Below are positions 27,078 to 38,032 of a stretch of 64,000 nucleotides of DNA, piece by piece. The notes beneath the pieces are model-generated. The model had not been told where the DNA came from. It searched no databases and was given only the letters and a program-made list of their open reading frames with translations. The stretch is from Clostridium celatum DSM 1785 (GTDB taxonomy: Bacteria; Bacillota; Clostridia; Clostridiales; Clostridiaceae), in the NCBI RefSeq assembly GCF_000320405.1, contig NZ_KB291618.1, forward strand, positions 99,574 to 163,573. Reading direction: 5' to 3'. Both the position numbers and the translations under genes were made by a program. Position 1 is the first letter of the stretch. Every line of letters starts with the position of its first letter.

Positions 27078-28448
27078 TTAATTTACTGATACTCTTCTAT
27101 CATTATCACAAGTAATTTGTATTGCCCTACCCTCTTTAGTCTTGGTATTTAATACAACCTTGTGTCCCCATAAATCAAATAAATATTTTATAGTTTCTTT
27201 TGCATATATAAGTTCAAGTTCTCTTCCATCAAATACATGCTCTAAAGTCAATGTACCATCTTTCCTATTTAAATCAATTATTCTTATATAAGGTATACCA
27301 CCTACGCCACAGTTATTAGCTATGGTATCTCTAATAGATTGCCATCCTTCTTCATCAGATACTTCATCAACAACAAACTCAAAGCTCTTTTTAGCATATT
27401 GGAATAATCCAAGCTCCCTACACAAATCTTGTGTTAAGTACTTTCTTAAGAAGGAATTATCTCTTTCAATATATCTAACTTCAAAGATTTTATCTCTTCC
27501 ATACCTTTTTTCTATATCTTCAAAAACTTTAAATCCTATATAATATGGATTTAATCCTCCTAATATTGGAGCTATGACATCATTGTGGCGCTTTATAAAC
27601 TCAAAATGTAATCCTTCTGGTAAATCTAAACTTTTAAGGATATTATAATGGCAATAGCTTGCCCATCCTTCATTCATTATTTTTGTTTCTATTTGAGGCA
27701 TAAAGTACTCTGTTTCTCTTTTAACTATTTTTAATACACTTTTTTCCCACTCTTCTAAATTACCATACTTAATTATAAACCCAATAACATCATCACAAGG
27801 TTCAAGAGGTATCTTGCTTAAATCTGGCAAAGGTATTTCTGCAGTATCATCTAATGAATCTCTTCCCTCTATTTTTCTATTATACTCATTCATTAAATTT
27901 TCTTTTATTTCTTCTTGAGTTAATTCCTTCATTCCAACAACTCGTGGAATCTGAAATTTTAATGCATGTGCAGCATCTAATATTTTTTCTACTTTGCTAT
28001 AACCTATATTAGGATTATTTATATATCCTCTTATTATTTCTGCATCAAGCTTAAACATTTCAACAGTATAATGAGCTTTTGTCCCTTCTCTAAATAATCT
28101 ATTATTTTTAAAGAAATCATTATGACCATAAACATGAGCCATAGTCAATATCTGAAGTAATAATGTATTATCTTTCATAAGATATGCAATAGCCGGATTG
28201 GAGTTTATAACCATTTCGTATGGTAATCCTGTTAGATTCAAAGAATATAATGTCTTATTTTTCTCATATGCTTTACCATAGCTCCAGTGAGGATACTTTG
28301 ATGGCATTCCAACATAAGATTCATAAGCTAGCATTTCATTAAATCCAATTATCTCAAACTCTTGTGGATAATAATCTAACCCAAATTCTACAGCTTTTTT
28401 CTCTATCTTTTCATCCCACTTTTCTAAATCTTTTAAAGTATACTCCAC
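27078..28448 (-). CDS. spoVR: SpoVR family protein
   Basis: 456-residue protein of the SpoVR/YcgB family, needed for spore cortex formation in Bacillus; biochemical role unknown. It shows the family's N-terminal FGLDYYPQEFEII, AHVYGHNDFFKNN, the EGWASYCHYNI His region and GLNPYYIGFKVFEDIE. It begins 2 nt after yhbH, the last gene of prkA-yhbH-spoVR, an arrangement equivalent to yeaG-yeaH-ycgB in enterobacteria. Confidence 0.95.
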   Translation of the reverse strand: MEYTLKDLEKWDEKIEKKAVEFGLDYYPQEFEIIGFNEMLAYESYVGMPSKYPHWSYGKAYEKNKTLYSLNLTGLPYEMVINSNPAIAYLMKDNTLLLQILTMAHVYGHNDFFKNNRLFREGTKAHYTVEMFKLDAEIIRGYINNPNIGYSKVEKILDAAHALKFQIPRVVGMKELTQEEIKENLMNEYNRKIEGRDSLDDTAEIPLPDLSKIPLEPCDDVIGFIIKYGNLEEWEKSVLKIVKRETEYFMPQIETKIMNEGWASYCHYNILKSLDLPEGLHFEFIKRHNDVIAPILGGLNPYYIGFKVFEDIEKRYGRDKIFEVRYIERDNSFLRKYLTQDLCRELGLFQYAKKSFEFVVDEVSDEEGWQSIRDTIANNCGVGGIPYIRIIDLNRKDGTLTLEHVFDGRELELIYAKETIKYLFDLWGHKVVLNTKTKEGRAIQITCDNDRRVSVN

Positions 28449-28450
28449 TA

Positions 28451-29623
28451 TTACTCCTCCTTTAGCTCTTTACTAAGCATTAGCTTAAGCGCATCCCATA
28501 AATTCTTTTTTTCCTTAACAACTACAGATACAAATTTTTTATCTACTATTTCCTTATTAAATCTATAATACATAGTTGTTGAATAAGTTGATGGTAATAG
28601 TTCTGCATAACCAAACATATTGCTAATTTCACAAAGTTTTTTTACAGATTCAATTGCTCTTTCATTATCTTCAGACCAGTTATCTCCATCACTAGCATAT
28701 ACCGGATATATGTTCCACACTTCTGGTGAATACTTCTCTTCAATCAACTTAAGTGCAAGATTTAATCCGCTTGATATATACGTTCCTCCAGATTCAGCCT
28801 TATGGAAAAACTCATATTCATTTACTTGCTTTGCAATTGTTGTATGTGAAATAAATTCAAAGGCAATATTATTGTATTTCCTTCTTATAAAGGTAGATAG
28901 TACAAAGAAGAATGATCTTGCTAAATATTTTTTTGTACTATCCATAGATCCAGATACATCCATGATAAATATCATAACTGCATTACTTTCTTTTTTAGGT
29001 TTACTTTTAACTCTATAATATCTCATATCATCTTCTCTAAATGGAAACCTATCTATTTCTGGATCTAATCCTGCTTCTATAAGTCCTCTCTTCTTTCCTT
29101 GCTTACGTGCAGTTTTAGCCATAACTGTTCTCTTTTTAGCAAGTCTTGGGTTTATACCATGTCTTTGATATCCCCTTTTTCTACTTGCACTTTCAGTTAT
29201 TATCTCTGAATATTTCTTTTTATCTAAATTAGGTAAATCTAAATCCTCTACTATATAGTCCATTAACTCTTCAAGTGTTATTTCAGTTTCATATATATCA
29301 TCGCCCTCAGAGTTCCCGGCGCCCTTATTTCCTTTCTTACCACTTGAATCTGCACTGCCTAATTTATCTCCTCTTTTTTCTTCTCCTGTTCCTGTTGCAA
29401 CACCCTTATTATTGCTACCAAATACAAATTGGTATTCTTTTATACCCCTAATGGGAATTTTAAATTTCTTATTTTTAGTCTCTCCAACTATACTTTCTTC
29501 AGAAAGTATATCTCCTAAATTTTCTTTAATGGATTTTTCAACTAATTGCCTATGACGTCTTCTATCTTCTATGCTTCTATCGTGTTCAACAGGATTTTCA
29601 CTACTATCTCTAAATATAGCCAT
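28451..29623 (-). CDS. yhbH: YhbH/YeaH family (DUF444) sporulation protein
   Basis: 390 residues. A charged N-terminal half ([17 protein letters not shown], a Gly/Ser-rich stretch near residues 85-105) precedes a von Willebrand A-like domain with the MIDAS motif MDVSGSMDS. The family works with PrkA and SpoVR in sporulation or stationary phase; the mechanism is unknown. The ATG at 29623 starts 5 nt after the restored prkA stop, implying translational coupling. Confidence 0.93.
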   Translation of the reverse strand: MAIFRDSSENPVEHDRSIEDRRRHRQLVEKSIKENLGDILSEESIVGETKNKKFKIPIRGIKEYQFVFGSNNKGVATGTGEEKRGDKLGSADSSGKKGNKGAGNSEGDDIYETEITLEELMDYIVEDLDLPNLDKKKYSEIITESASRKRGYQRHGINPRLAKKRTVMAKTARKQGKKRGLIEAGLDPEIDRFPFREDDMRYYRVKSKPKKESNAVMIFIMDVSGSMDSTKKYLARSFFFVLSTFIRRKYNNIAFEFISHTTIAKQVNEYEFFHKAESGGTYISSGLNLALKLIEEKYSPEVWNIYPVYASDGDNWSEDNERAIESVKKLCEISNMFGYAELLPSTYSTTMYYRFNKEIVDKKFVSVVVKEKKNLWDALKLMLSKELKEE

Positions 29624-29628
29624 CCTTA

Positions 29629-31550
29629 TCAATCCTTCCACAAATTGTTTGCTGCATATTTAAGAATTACATCACAACAATGTGAACAATATCCATTCCT
29701 TTGCATTTCTTCAACCATAGTATTATATTTTTCAGTTTGTTCTTTATCTCTAACTCTAGATTTTGTTATTATTCTAGATAAATCTTTTCAGATGCAATAA
29801 GTTTCTTTTCTATGGCTTCTTTTAATGGTTCATATGATGTATAATCAATTTTTGCTCCATTTCTAACTAAATAGAACATATAAGAAGTTACATCTGCTCT
29901 AAAGCCTTTACTTGAAGCTTCTGAAACACCTATTTGTTCTTCTATACTTCTCATAAATTCTTCATCTGGTTTTAATTCTTCACCAGTTTGAGCGTCTTTA
30001 ATTCTAGTTTTATTAACAAAAGCTTCTGCATTATCAATATAATTATTGAAAAGACTTTCAGCTTGTTCTCTAAATGAATGAATAAATGCCTTAGTTATTT
30101 CTTTTTCTAAAATTTTATTATATTCCTTACGAATTGTATCTTGAATAAATCCTAGATATTTCTTCTTATCATCATTAGAAATATCCATATCCTTTACAGA
30201 TTTAATTATACTTTCCATTATGCTTAATGGATTTATACAATCAAATTCTGAATTTGAAAGTGCATTATCAATAGCTTTAATAATAAATCTAGTACTAATA
30301 CCTTTCATTCCTTCATAAGGACCAGCTTCTTCTCTAAGCTCAACTATATCAATTTTCTTTGTAGTTCCCTTTTCAACTAAGTCCTCACCATTATAAATTC
30401 TAAGTTTAGTCATAGGATCTACCTTAGCAGATGGTGATAATCTTGAAAGAATTGCAAACATTGATGCTATTTCAATTGTATGTGGTGCAATATGAGCCTT
30501 AAAATTACTCTTTCTTAATATTTTTTCATAAATCTTAATTTCTTCATCTAATTCTAAGCAATAAGGCACTTCTACCTTTACTATTCTATCTAAAATTGCT
30601 TCATTTGTATGATCTGATTTAAATTTATTCCACTCAGCCTCATTTGAGTGAGCAATTATTAATCCATCAAAATAAATCATTGAACCTTTACCTGGTGATG
30701 GTATAGATTTTTCTTGAGTTGCAGTTATTATAGTATGAAGATATTCAACATCATTCTTAAATACTTCTATGAATTCCACAAGACCTCTATTTCCAACATT
30801 AAATGCTCCATTAAGAGAAAATATTCTTGGATCGTCTTCTGGATACATATCCATTTTAGAAATATCTATAGAACCTGTAAGTATTGAAGTATCTTGGTTA
30901 TTAGGATCAACTGGAGGAACAACTCCAATTCCCTTTCTTGATCTTATAGAGAAATTCTTTCTCTCTACAGGGAAATTTTCATATTCTCCATTAAACTCAT
31001 GTATTAATCTGTATTTACATATAGGACATAAATCTCCTTCTATTTGAGTTCCCAACATATCATTAAACTTAGCTCTCAAATGATTTGGAACTAAATGTAA
31101 TGGTTCTTCATGCATAGGACATCCTTTAATTGCATATATAGGTTCACAACCTACTAAAGCACTTTTTAATGCCTCTACTAAAGATGATTTTCCGGCTACT
31201 ACTGGCCCAACTAAATATAAAACTTGTCTAGCTTCTTCACCTTTCATAGATGCTGAATTTAAGTAATTTACAATTTTCATTATAACTTTATCAATTCCAA
31301 AGAAGTCTTCTTTAAAGTATCCGTATTTTTTAATAGTGTCATTTCCATATATTTTTCTTATTCTTGGATTTTCATCACCCTTTAATACCTCTACACCTTT
31401 GCTCATAATAAAATCATATAGTCTCTTATGAGAAAGCTTTGCTACGTCAGGATTTTCCTTAACTATTTCTAAATAATCCAAAAATGTTCCTTCAAACTTT
31501 TCATTGTTTCTACTCTCTCTATCTGTAATTATAAATTCCCTAAAGTTCAT
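29629..31550 (-). CDS. prkA: PrkA family AAA+ serine protein kinase (C terminus frameshifted)
   Basis: AAA+ ATPase/kinase of the YeaG/PrkA family. Visible are the N-terminal PrkA domain, a Walker A variant GPVVAGKSS (GPVGGGKSS is what I expect in most homologues), [18 protein letters not shown], a Zn-like CPICKYR and the C-terminal PrkA domain. As sequenced, the frame ends at 29769 after IASEKIYLE. One missing A in a four-base run (plus strand T 29785-29788) explains this: restoring it gives [16 protein letters not shown] and on to [21 protein letters not shown] with a stop at 29629-29631, for 640 residues, normal for the family. Confidence 0.93.
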
Positions 31551-31721
31551 AAACTTATCCCTCCCCTTAATTTAGTATATTATTACTATAAATAGTTATA
31601 TTACTATTTTTTTATTTAGACTTCTTTATATTTTTATATGATAAAATTTTATAAATATTATTGTTAATTTATCTTTTTATTGTTTTTTTAATAATCTTTG
31701 TCTTAAAATAATTTTTTGAGC

Positions 31722-31751
31722 AAAAAAGAGCCCACTTGTAAGTTCAGGCTC
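31722..31751 (-). terminator. terminator after recQ
   Basis: Stem GAGCC/GGCTC with an inner ACTT/AAGT pair, followed by six T on the minus strand. Confidence 0.85.
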
Positions 31752-31841
31752 CTTTGACTTTCTTACTATAAATTATATTATTATTTATATTAATTAATTC
31801 CTTATATAAATATTTTTGTCTATGTACTATAATTTATAAGC

Positions 31842-33607
31842 TTATTTATTTTTTTGTTCTAGCATTAAATTTAATATTTCATGGCCATATTTTTCAAATT
31901 TCTTCTCACCCATACCTCTTATTTTCAATAGTTCTTCTTGATTTCTTGGCACTTTATTACTTAATTCTATAAGGGTTGCATCTGAAAAAATTATATATGG
32001 CTTAATACCTTCTCTTATTGCTGTATTTTTTCTCCATCTCTTAAGCGTATTGAACAATAAATTATTCATTACTTTTTCTTCATTTTCAGTAGTTAATTTT
32101 AATAAAACCTTCTGCTCTGATTTAAGCACTCTATATGATTTTTCATTAAGTTTTAACATTGAATATGTTCCTTCCTTTAAGCTAACATACTCAAAATCTA
32201 TTAATGCCTTTATTAAATCTCTTATAAATTTACTACTATAATCCTTCATTATTCCATAAGTGGATAATTGATTTAATTTGTCATTAACTATTTTAGGTCC
32301 TATCATTCCTCTTAATACATCTATCAATACAGCTATCCCATATTTTTCTCTACTTCTATATACACAAGATAATATCTTTTGTGCTTCTATAGTATAGTCT
32401 CTAAGCTCATCATTTTTTAAGCAATTACTGCAATTTGTGCAATATTCCTTTGCACCTTCTTCTCCAAAATAGTTTAATATAAAAGCCCTAAAGCATCCTT
32501 TATTTTCACAAAAATCTATCATACTTTGTAACTTTTTAATTTCAATTTCTTTTCTATTTAATTGAACCGTTGTGTAAATTAAATATTCTAGAGTTCTTAT
32601 ATCACTTCTATTGTATAAAAGGTAACATTCAGAATTTTCTCCATCTCTACCGGCTCTACCTATTTCTTGATAATAGCTTTCAATATTTTTAGGCATTGTA
32701 AAATGAATTATATATCTTACATTACTTTTATCTATTCCCATTCCAAAAGCATTAGTAGCAATCATTATATTAGAATTTTCATTTAAAAACTCTTCTTGAT
32801 TATACTCTTTTTCATCATCTCTTAATCCACCATGATATCTTAAAACATTATATCCTAAATCTTTTAAATAATAATATAATCCATCTACTTCTTTCCTCGT
32901 TGCACAATAAATTATACCTGCTTTATCCTCTTTTTCCTTTATAATATCTTTAGTTAACTCAAGCTTATCCTCTTCAACATATACTTTAATCAATAAATTT
33001 TCTCTATCAAAACTACCTATATATGTATAAGGATTTCTAAGCCCTAAGAGATTAACCACATCTCTTCTAACCAACTTAGTAGCTGTTGCTGTAAAAGCAG
33101 TAACTACAGGTCTTCTATCCAAAGAACTAATAAAATCTGCTATTAAGCTATAACTTTTTCTAAAGTCATGTCCCCACATTGATACACAATGAGCTTCATC
33201 TATGGCTACTTGACTTATGTTAAGTTTTCTTAGCTTTCTTTTAAAGAATTCATTTTCTAATCTTTCTGGTGCTATATATAAAAGCTTTACTTTTCCAGTA
33301 AAACATTTATCCATAATTACATCAATGGCTTCTAAAGATTGACTACTATTTATATATTCTGCATTTATTCCACTCTCATTTAAATTATCTACCTGATCTT
33401 TCATTAATGAAATAAGTGGAGATATAACTATAGTTACACCTTTAAATAAAATTGCAGGTACTTGATAACAAATAGATTTACCTCCACCAGTAGGCATTAT
33501 ACAAAAGCTATCTCGTCCTCTTAAAATGTTATTTATAATTTCGTACTGTCCTTTTCTAAAAGAATTATATCCATAGTATTTATTTAAACATCAAAAATAA
33601 CATTCAT
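31842..33607 (-). CDS. recQ: RecQ-family ATP-dependent DNA helicase (frameshifted near the N terminus)
   Basis: 3'-5' DNA helicase. Motif I MPTGGGKSICYQ, motif II DEAHCVSMWGHDFR, TATATKLVRRDV, motif VI QEIGRAGRDG, the zinc-binding cysteines (CFRAFILNYFGE, CTNCSNC), an RQC region and a C-terminal HRDC domain (LIELSNKVPRNQEELLKI). The in-frame region upstream encodes YYGYNSFRKGQYEIINNILR but has no start. A start ATG after GGTGAGG at 33605-33607 reads MNVIFDV and then stops; restoring one T in the run complementary to 33586-33588 joins them as MNVIFDVLNKYYGYNSF. The restored protein has 588 residues, normal length. Confidence 0.92.
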
Positions 33608-33702
33608 TATCCTCACCCACCTAAACATTTATTATATTAATTTTAATTCAATACAATAAGTTTTGCCAACAGCATAATATTTTTATAATATTTTTTTTTC
33701 TA

Positions 33703-33731
33703 TTGACTTAATAATAATATCATAATATAAT
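33703..33731 (+). promoter_or_regulatory. promoter of the tRNA-Leu gene
   Basis: TTGACT (33703-33708), 17-bp spacer, TATAAT (33726-33731), 11 bp before the tRNA. Confidence 0.85.
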
Positions 33732-33742
33732 AATTCTTGCCT

Positions 33743-33829
33743 GCTGAAGTGGCGGAACAGGCAGACGCACAGGACTTAAAATCCTGCGGTAGCGATACCG
33801 TACCGGTTCGATTCCGGTCTTCAGCACCA
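33743..33829 (+). tRNA. tRNA-Leu(UAA)
   Basis: 87 nt including an encoded CCA. Acceptor stem GCTGAAG pairs with CTTCAGC; the anticodon stem CAGGA/TCCTG closes loop CTTAAAA with anticodon TAA; the long variable arm (class II) and GGTTCGATTCC T-loop are clear. It reads the TTA codon, the main Leu codon in this AT-rich DNA. Confidence 0.97.
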
Positions 33830-33866
33830 AAAGAACTTCAATAATAATTGAAGTTCTTTTTTTTGT
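33830..33866. terminator. terminator after tRNA-Leu
   Basis: Stem AAAGAACTTCAAT/ATTGAAGTTCTTT with eight T on the plus strand; it can also serve the convergent sensor kinase gene. Confidence 0.9.
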
Positions 33867-33872
33867 TCTTTA

Positions 33873-35837
33873 TTATTTTTTATCTAAATCCGAAAACTCC
33901 ATTTGAACCATATAATCTAATGAATTTCCCACTATACTATCTTCTTTTTCACTTACTTCAACTGTTCTTAATGGTAAAGTTATAATAACTGTTGTTCCCT
34001 TATTTAATTCACTTTCTAACTGTATACTACCTTTATGTAAAGTTATTAATCCCTTCACTATAAATAACCCTAACCCACTACCCTCATTTTGTCTTATAAA
34101 TCCTTCATTGAAATCTGCTCTTTTAAATTTTTCAAATATATGATTTTTATTTTCTTCAGACACTCCTATACCATTATCTTTAATTTTTATAATTATACTA
34201 CTCTCTTTTCTTTCTACTGATACCAGTATAGTTCCACCATCGTTAGTGAATTTAATGGCATTAGATAAAAGATTTAGTATAACTCTTTCAATTTTAATTT
34301 TATCTATAGCCGTAATTATTTCCTCTTCATCTGTATCAAAAATAACTTGTATATTATACTTTCTTGCTAAATCAACAATATTTAATGTAACATCTTCAAC
34401 TACTTCAACTATATTTTCATTTTTAAACTGTGCATCAACATATCCCATTTCTAATCTATTTACATCTATAAGATTATTTATATATTTTCTAAGCCTATTG
34501 GAGTTTTTCATTATATAATCTAACTTTTCTAAAAAAAACATTTTATCATATTTGTTCTGTTTTACATTAATTTTAAGTAAATTAGTAGCATTAATTATTA
34601 TATTTAACGGAGTTCTAAGTTCATGAGATATAGTTACTATAAAATCTGTCTTTACCTTTTCTCTTTCTATAGATTCTATTAATAACAAATTGTTTTTTTT
34701 CATTCTTTTTCTATTAATAACTAATGAATATATCAATACTACAATTCCAGTTATAAACAAAGCTATTAAACTATAAATTATTATAATCATATATTTAGGT
34801 AATAATATATTATAAAATTTCTTGTTTATATAAACAGTATCCTTTGGTAGTCTTAATGGATTTATATTATATTCTCTAATAGATTTAAAATTGAAAACAG
34901 GCACACTAAAAGTATCATGTGGTGGAACTATATTGTATATATTATTTCTAGCTATAATACTTTCTAAAATATTATTAATTAATGTTCCAAGTTTATATCC
35001 ATCATTAACTATTCCACCAATAGCTCCAGCTTCAACATATTCTTCAAGAGTTGTATAAATAGGTGCTTTAGTTAATTTTTTTATATTACTAATAAGCACT
35101 TCTGGTTTTATATTTTCATTATTTTCAATATTTTTATATGTACATCCTAATAAAATTGCAGAGTTTTTATAATCTATTTTCTTAACTTCCTCTAAAATAT
35201 CTTCGAAATAAACACTTCTTACAACATTTACATTATATGGTTTTTCCGCGAATTCAATTGAATTTTTAATATTTTCATTTATTGTGTAAGAATAAATGCT
35301 ATTATCTAAAAGCAAATAAATATTATCTATTTTTTTACCTGCAGTTAACATTATATTTACCATTGGTAAATTATCTTGATATTCTATAATTCCTGTAATA
35401 TACTCACTTTCTTCATTTGTTAATGATATATTATTATTTACTCCTGCAAAAATTATTGGTTTTTTATAGGTAAATAATTCTTCATTAAATAAATTACTTC
35501 TAACTAATTGAAATGCTTCATCATCTAGAGTTATTATATAATCTATATTGTTATAATATTTAAGATTAAGTAAATTAATAAAGCTACTATCATATTCTTC
35601 ACTTGATAACACTTTACTATCTAAAAATTCTACTTTTATAGAGTGTTCCTTTTTCGCTGAGTTCTGTAATCCATCAATTACTGAAGTTTCCCAATTATTA
35701 TTTATCGAATAAGAAGCTATTACAAGAATTTTTTTACCGTCATTAAAATTGACTTTGCAATTATATATTTCGTATGGTATTAAAGCGAAAAGTATAAATA
35801 AGTTTAATATTACAATTAATATTTTTTTATTACCCAT
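33873..35837 (-). CDS. sensor histidine kinase with periplasmic ABC-substrate-binding-like sensor
   Basis: 654 residues. An N-terminal membrane anchor is followed by ~300 extracytoplasmic residues resembling ABC transporter substrate-binding (ABC_sub_bind) domains: KKILVIASYSINNNWE, IITLDDEAFQLVR, KPIIFAGVNN and AILLGCTYKN. A second membrane helix (about residues 345-370) leads into a HisKA domain with TISHELRTPLNI and an ATPase domain with DNGIGVSEE and GSGLGLFIVKGL. It should sense an extracellular small molecule. No response regulator gene adjoins it, so it is an orphan kinase here. Confidence 0.9.
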   Translation of the reverse strand: MGNKKILIVILNLFILFALIPYEIYNCKVNFNDGKKILVIASYSINNNWETSVIDGLQNSAKKEHSIKVEFLDSKVLSSEEYDSSFINLLNLKYYNNIDYIITLDDEAFQLVRSNLFNEELFTYKKPIIFAGVNNNISLTNEESEYITGIIEYQDNLPMVNIMLTAGKKIDNIYLLLDNSIYSYTINENIKNSIEFAEKPYNVNVVRSVYFEDILEEVKKIDYKNSAILLGCTYKNIENNENIKPEVLISNIKKLTKAPIYTTLEEYVEAGAIGGIVNDGYKLGTLINNILESIIARNNIYNIVPPHDTFSVPVFNFKSIREYNINPLRLPKDTVYINKKFYNILLPKYMIIIIYSLIALFITGIVVLIYSLVINRKRMKKNNLLLIESIEREKVKTDFIVTISHELRTPLNIIINATNLLKINVKQNKYDKMFFLEKLDYIMKNSNRLRKYINNLIDVNRLEMGYVDAQFKNENIVEVVEDVTLNIVDLARKYNIQVIFDTDEEEIITAIDKIKIERVILNLLSNAIKFTNDGGTILVSVERKESSIIIKIKDNGIGVSEENKNHIFEKFKRADFNEGFIRQNEGSGLGLFIVKGLITLHKGSIQLESELNKGTTVIITLPLRTVEVSEKEDSIVGNSLDYMVQMEFSDLDKK

Positions 35838-35930
35838 AACTAGCTACCCCTATACTTAAATCATTTTACTTATATAATGTGTATTTTTAATGATAAATAT
35901 ATAAAAACATTAAAATATCTTGAAAATAAA

Positions 35931-35972
35931 TAATGAGAATATATCAAATTAGATTTTGATATATCCTCATTA
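35931..35972 (-). terminator. terminator after the PHP gene
   Basis: Long stem (TAATGAG/CTCATTA outer, ATATATCAAA/TTTGATATAT inner, one mismatch) followed by a T-rich tract on the minus strand. Confidence 0.75.
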
Positions 35973-35993
35973 TCAATAAAAAGCACTTCTATT

Positions 35994-36832
35994 TTATTTT
36001 AATAATTTATCAATATTTAATAAGCTACTATCTTTATTTATAGCTCCAATATAGTACTCTATCCCTTTACTAACAGCTCCAAAATCACCATGCCCATCAG
36101 AACCAGCAGTTATTATTAAATCATTTTTCTTACAAAACTCCAAACATGTTTCTGTCATTAATTCACTATTAGCTGGATAGTAGCATTCCACTCCATCAAT
36201 ACCAAGGTTCTTTAATATATCTAATTTTTCTAAAATTTCTTCCTTAGTTTTATCTTTATAATAGTTGAAGGATGTGCTAGTACCACATATCCACCGGCTT
36301 CATGTGTAACTTCACATACCTCTTTTACACTTGGAAAATCAAATTTTTCATGACCACATTCATATTGTCCATAAAATTTCATTCCATCAAATAGTCCTTC
36401 TGTTATATTTCTTTCTAAAAGGTAATGTATCCCCTTCCAACCACCTTTTCTTCTATCATATTCATAAGAATCATAATCTTCTATAGATATGTTTTCATAA
36501 TCATTAGCCATCTTTTTAATAAGTTCTTCACTAGTTTTAAGTAAAGTTCTTTTTGCTTCATTTACCAAATTGATAAATCTTTCATTATCATTAAACTTAT
36601 AAGCTAATAAGTGAACTAAATGCCCTTCAAATATAGAATCTATTTCTACCCCTCTTATAGCTATTATTCCATTCTTTTCAGCTTCAGCTTTAAACTCATT
36701 ATAAGAATCTAAAACATCATGGTCAGTTATTGCAATTATACCTAATCCTTTGCTTTTAGCATCCTCAACAACCTCTTGTGGAGACATAGTTCCATCTGAA
36801 TAATATGTGTGTATATGTAAATCTACCAACAT
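35994..36832 (-). CDS. PHP-domain phosphoesterase (frameshifted)
   Basis: PHP-family metal-dependent phosphoesterase, of the type that hydrolyses 3',5'-nucleoside bisphosphates. The N-terminal frame has DLHIHTYYSDGTMSP, ITDHD, GVEID and VLAHPS, all metal-ligand motifs. It then stops at 36230. Restoring one A in the run complementary to 36265-36266 gives HPSNYYKDKTKEEIL, continuing with GIDGVECYYPANS and the last motif AGSDGHGDFGAVS to 35994. The joined product has 279 residues, normal for the family. It is divergent from fba. Confidence 0.87.
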
Positions 36833-37126
36833 AACTTTCCCTCCTTAGTGTAATCTTACTATATTTATTAATAAGTATTAAACGCTTACTCTAAACTAGT
36901 AATATTAGATATATTTTATATATTTACTTATAAATTGTCTAGTTAAAGCGTTATAATTACCTTCTTAAAAGTTAATTTACATAATTTTTTGTTTTCTTTC
37001 TTATTAATTTAAGGTATAATAACCAATGGAGAATAAAAACGATATGGTATTGTTAATAAAATAACATTCTAATTTATCTAATTATATTCCCAATAAATTT
37101 AAATTGAAATATACGGAGGTATTGCC
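36833..37126. other. divergent intergenic region between the PHP gene and fba
   Basis: AT-rich. A TATAAT about 90 bp upstream of the fba ATG is the likely fba -10 box, but no convincing -35 is present. A GGAGG site precedes fba. A loosely cre-like AAACGCTTAC lies near 36880. Confidence 0.45.
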
Positions 37127-37991
37127 ATGTTAGTTTCAGCTAAAGAAATGTTAAACAAAGCAAGAGAAGGAAAATATGCTGTTGGTCAATTCAACATTAA
37201 CAACTTAGAATGGACTAAAGCTGTTTTATTAACTGCTCAAGAAAATAACTCACCAGTAATCTTAGGAGTATCTGAAGGTGCTGGAAAATATATGTGTGGT
37301 TACAAAACTATCGTTGGAATGGTTAACGGTATGTTAGAAGAATTAAACATAACTGTACCAGTTGCTCTACACTTAGACCACGGTAGCTATGAAGGATGTT
37401 ACGCTGCTATGGAAGCTGGATTCTCTTCAGTAATGTTCGATGGATCTCACTATGCTATAGAAGAAAACATTGCTAAAACTACTGAATTAGTTAAAGCTAC
37501 TGCAGAAAAAGGATTATCTTTAGAAGCAGAAGTTGGTTCAATCGGTGGAGAAGAAGATGGAGTTGTTGGTAAAGGTGAAGTTGCTGATGCTCAAGAATGT
37601 AAATCAATTGCTGATTTAGGAGTTACTATGTTAGCTGCTGGTATCGGAAACATCCACGGAAAATACCCAGAAAACTGGCAAGGACTTGCTTTTGATGCTT
37701 TAGAAGAAATCAACAACGCTTGTGGAAACATGCCATTAGTATTACACGGTGGTACTGGAATTCCAGAAGAAATGATTAAGAAAGCTATCTCTTTAGGAGT
37801 TTCTAAAATCAACGTTAACACTGAATGTCAATTAGCATTCCAAGAAGCTACAAGAGCTTACATTGAAGCTGGAAAAGATAAAGAAGGAAAAGGATTTGAC
37901 CCAAGAAAGTTATTAAATCCTGGATTCGAAGCTATCAAAGCTACAGTTAAAGAAAAGAATGGAATTATTCGGATCAATCAATAAAGCTTAA
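37127..37991 (+). CDS. fba: class II fructose-1,6-bisphosphate aldolase (last codons frameshifted)
   Basis: Zn-dependent aldolase splitting fructose-1,6-bisphosphate. Metal and substrate motifs: LHLDHGSYEGC with Asp and Zn-His, EAEVGSIGGEEDG, GNIHGKYP and VLHGGTGIPEE. As sequenced it ends KEKNGIIRINQ. Removing one A at 37958-37959 turns the end into KEKMELFGSINKA and a stop at 37989-37991, the ending typical of clostridial Fba, 287 residues. Codon use is strongly biased as in other highly expressed glycolytic genes. Monocistronic, with its own terminator. Confidence 0.95.
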
Positions 37992-38004
37992 TTCCTATAA
38001 ATAT

Positions 38005-38030
38005 AAAAAGAGCACAAAAGTGCTCTTTTT
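38005..38030. terminator. terminator after fba
   Basis: Perfect 11-bp stem AAAAAGAGCAC/GTGCTCTTTTT with AAAA loop; serves both fba and the convergent 38033 gene. Confidence 0.9.
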
Positions 38031-38032
38031 AT

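Noticed and set aside
36876..36891. cre-like site between the PHP gene and fba
   Set aside because: Two mismatches in the core TG of the consensus and no clear placement relative to a promoter.
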